Assembly (NCBI GenBank): GCA_945883885.1
Contig: CAMCYM010000018.1
Location: 1-14,286 of the forward strand
Reading direction: 5' to 3'
Origin: Chryseobacterium gleum
GTDB lineage: Bacteria; Bacteroidota; Bacteroidia; Flavobacteriales_D; Sanyastnellaceae
Length of the DNA: 14,286 bases
The notes under the pieces are model-generated. The model searched no databases and was not told where the DNA came from. It saw only the letters and a list, made by a program, of their open reading frames with translations. Made by a program: the position numbers and the translations under genes. Positions within the stretch are counted from its first letter, which is position 1; each line of letters starts with the position of its first letter. Shown in pieces: positions 13,407 through 14,286 of this stretch.

Positions 13407-14286
13407 GCCACCGGCTTCTCGGCAAAGCGCCGCTCCACTTCCGTCCGGAATTCGTCGGTACCCACGGCCTCACATGCTTCGGTGAGGAAAGCTTGGACGA
13501 GCATCGCCTCGGCCTCTCGCAGCGCGATGCCGCGTGACCGGAAGTAGAACAAGGCGTCTGCGTCGAGTGCTCCCACCGTGCATCCGTGGCTGCACTTGAC
13601 ATCGTCCGCGTAAATCTCGAGTTCTGGCTTTGCATTCACCGTGCCGCCGGTGCCGATCAGGAGGTTCGCGTTGTGCTGGTAGGCGTCTGTTTTTTGGGCA
13701 TCCAACCGCACGAAGACCTTGCCATTGAACGTGTTCACTCCACCCCCGTGCACCGCCGCTCGGTAGGTCTCCGAGCTCGTGCAATCCGGCACCACATGGT
13801 CGATGGTCGTATAGGCATCGTTCCGTTCGCCGGCACCCGGCATCGACAAACCGTTCAGTGTGGCATGGGCCTCTCCGCCGAGCAACCGCACATGCGGCTC
13901 ACACCGCACCCAGCTGCCACCGAGCACGGCCGTTGTCACGTCCACCCGCCCCCCCGCGTGCACGTCGATGTGTTCCAGCCCATGCACGTGCAGACCTTCC
14001 TGTCCATCCACGCCCTTGTCCACGACGAACCGAGCCCCAGCACCCACCTCGGCCGTGGTCACGACCTGATGGAACCCTGCGGCCCCCGCTTCTGCACTGG
14101 TCCAAAGCACCGCCCGCACCTCTGCGCCCTCACCTACCTGCCACGTATGCCGCAAGCAGGTCACCCGGGACCCCGGCGTGACGATGTGGTGCACCAGCAC
14201 CGGCCGATCCAGCACCAGCCCCGGTGCCGCCACGCACACCAACCCATCGACCGCGCAGGCAGCATTCAGGGCGGCCATCCAATCCG
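13403..14286 (-). CDS. sufD: Fe-S cluster assembly protein SufD (partial, N-terminus beyond right edge)
   Basis: The frame is open to the window edge; about 294 C-terminal residues are present of a protein usually 400-450 long. SufD is part of the SufBC2D scaffold on which iron-sulfur clusters are built. The stretch rich in short beta-strands (from VLVHHIVTPGS onward) is the SufB/D beta-helix core. The signature AKPELEIYADDVKCSHGCTVG followed by DADALFYFRSRGI is present; the His in KCSHG corresponds to the conserved SufD His (H360 in E. coli). The residue two after it is Cys where I recall Ala in most homologues. The stop overlaps tlyA as ATGA. SufB and SufC are expected just beyond the right edge, which cannot be seen. 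An internal Met at 14278 is probably not the start. Confidence 0.93.
   Translation of the reverse strand, partial: DWMAALNAACAVDGLVCVAAPGLVLDRPVLVHHIVTPGSRVTCLRHTWQVGEGAEVRAVLWTSAEAGAAGFHQVVTTAEVGAGARFVVDKGVDGQEGLHVHGLEHIDVHAGGRVDVTTAVLGGSWVRCEPHVRLLGGEAHATLNGLSMPGAGERNDAYTTIDHVVPDCTSSETYRAAVHGGGVNTFNGKVFVRLDAQKTDAYQHNANLLIGTGGTVNAKPELEIYADDVKCSHGCTVGALDADALFYFRSRGIALREAEAMLVQAFLTEACEAVGTDEFRTEVERRFAEKPVA

Noticed and set aside
1..14286. Mobile elements, CRISPR arrays, phage or defence systems
   Set aside because: No transposase, integrase, direct-repeat array, terminal inverted repeats or known defence motifs were found on either strand.

Overview
The window looks like chromosomal DNA of a high-GC member of the Bacteroidota, perhaps a flavobacterial lineage. 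Four things point there: protein families common in that phylum (DUF2490, bestrophin-like, DUF3108 beside tryptophan 2,3-dioxygenase, a SUF cluster), the absence of convincing Shine-Dalgarno sites, tRNA genes without encoded CCA, and repeated matches to the Bacteroidota -7 element TAnnTTTG (often TAnnTTCG here). Coding is dense on both strands. I see no insertion sequence, phage gene, CRISPR array or toxin-antitoxin pair, and most genes are housekeeping.

Layout. 1-1162: a DoxX-like membrane protein (cut by the left edge, minus strand) divergent from a bestrophin-like channel (plus). 1125-1298: two minus-strand tRNA genes, Arg(CCT) and a CAT-anticodon tRNA; the channel gene runs antisense into the first and the RNase R gene ends inside the second. 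1289-5126: RNA maturation genes, namely RNase R (minus), an RlmI-like class I methyltransferase and the tRNA hydroxylase MiaE (plus). 5160-7251: Xaa-Pro aminopeptidase (minus), divergent from a DUF2490 protein of clearly lower GC. 7284-10829: a plus-strand set of a RidA-family protein (possibly 2-aminomuconate deaminase), a DUF3108 protein, tryptophan 2,3-dioxygenase and an M23 lipoprotein peptidase, with gaps of 16 and 33 bp and then an ATGA overlap. 10954-14286: a minus-strand SUF iron-sulfur set sufD-tlyA-sufS-sufE in which an rRNA methyltransferase gene is embedded through overlapping ends. A hairpin at 10918-10946 separates the last two sets.

No defence or wholly novel system is visible. 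The most unusual signals are architectural. First, most transcription-unit leading genes carry a -7-like box ending 4 or 5 nt before the start codon, which predicts leaderless mRNAs. Second, the rnr stop codon lies inside a same-strand tRNA gene, so RNase P cleavage would leave rnr mRNA without a stop codon, the class of message RNase R itself helps degrade. Third, two divergent gene pairs are only 23 and 27 bp apart, with touching or overlapping -7 boxes.

All calls rest on reading motifs and families by eye; no database search was run.
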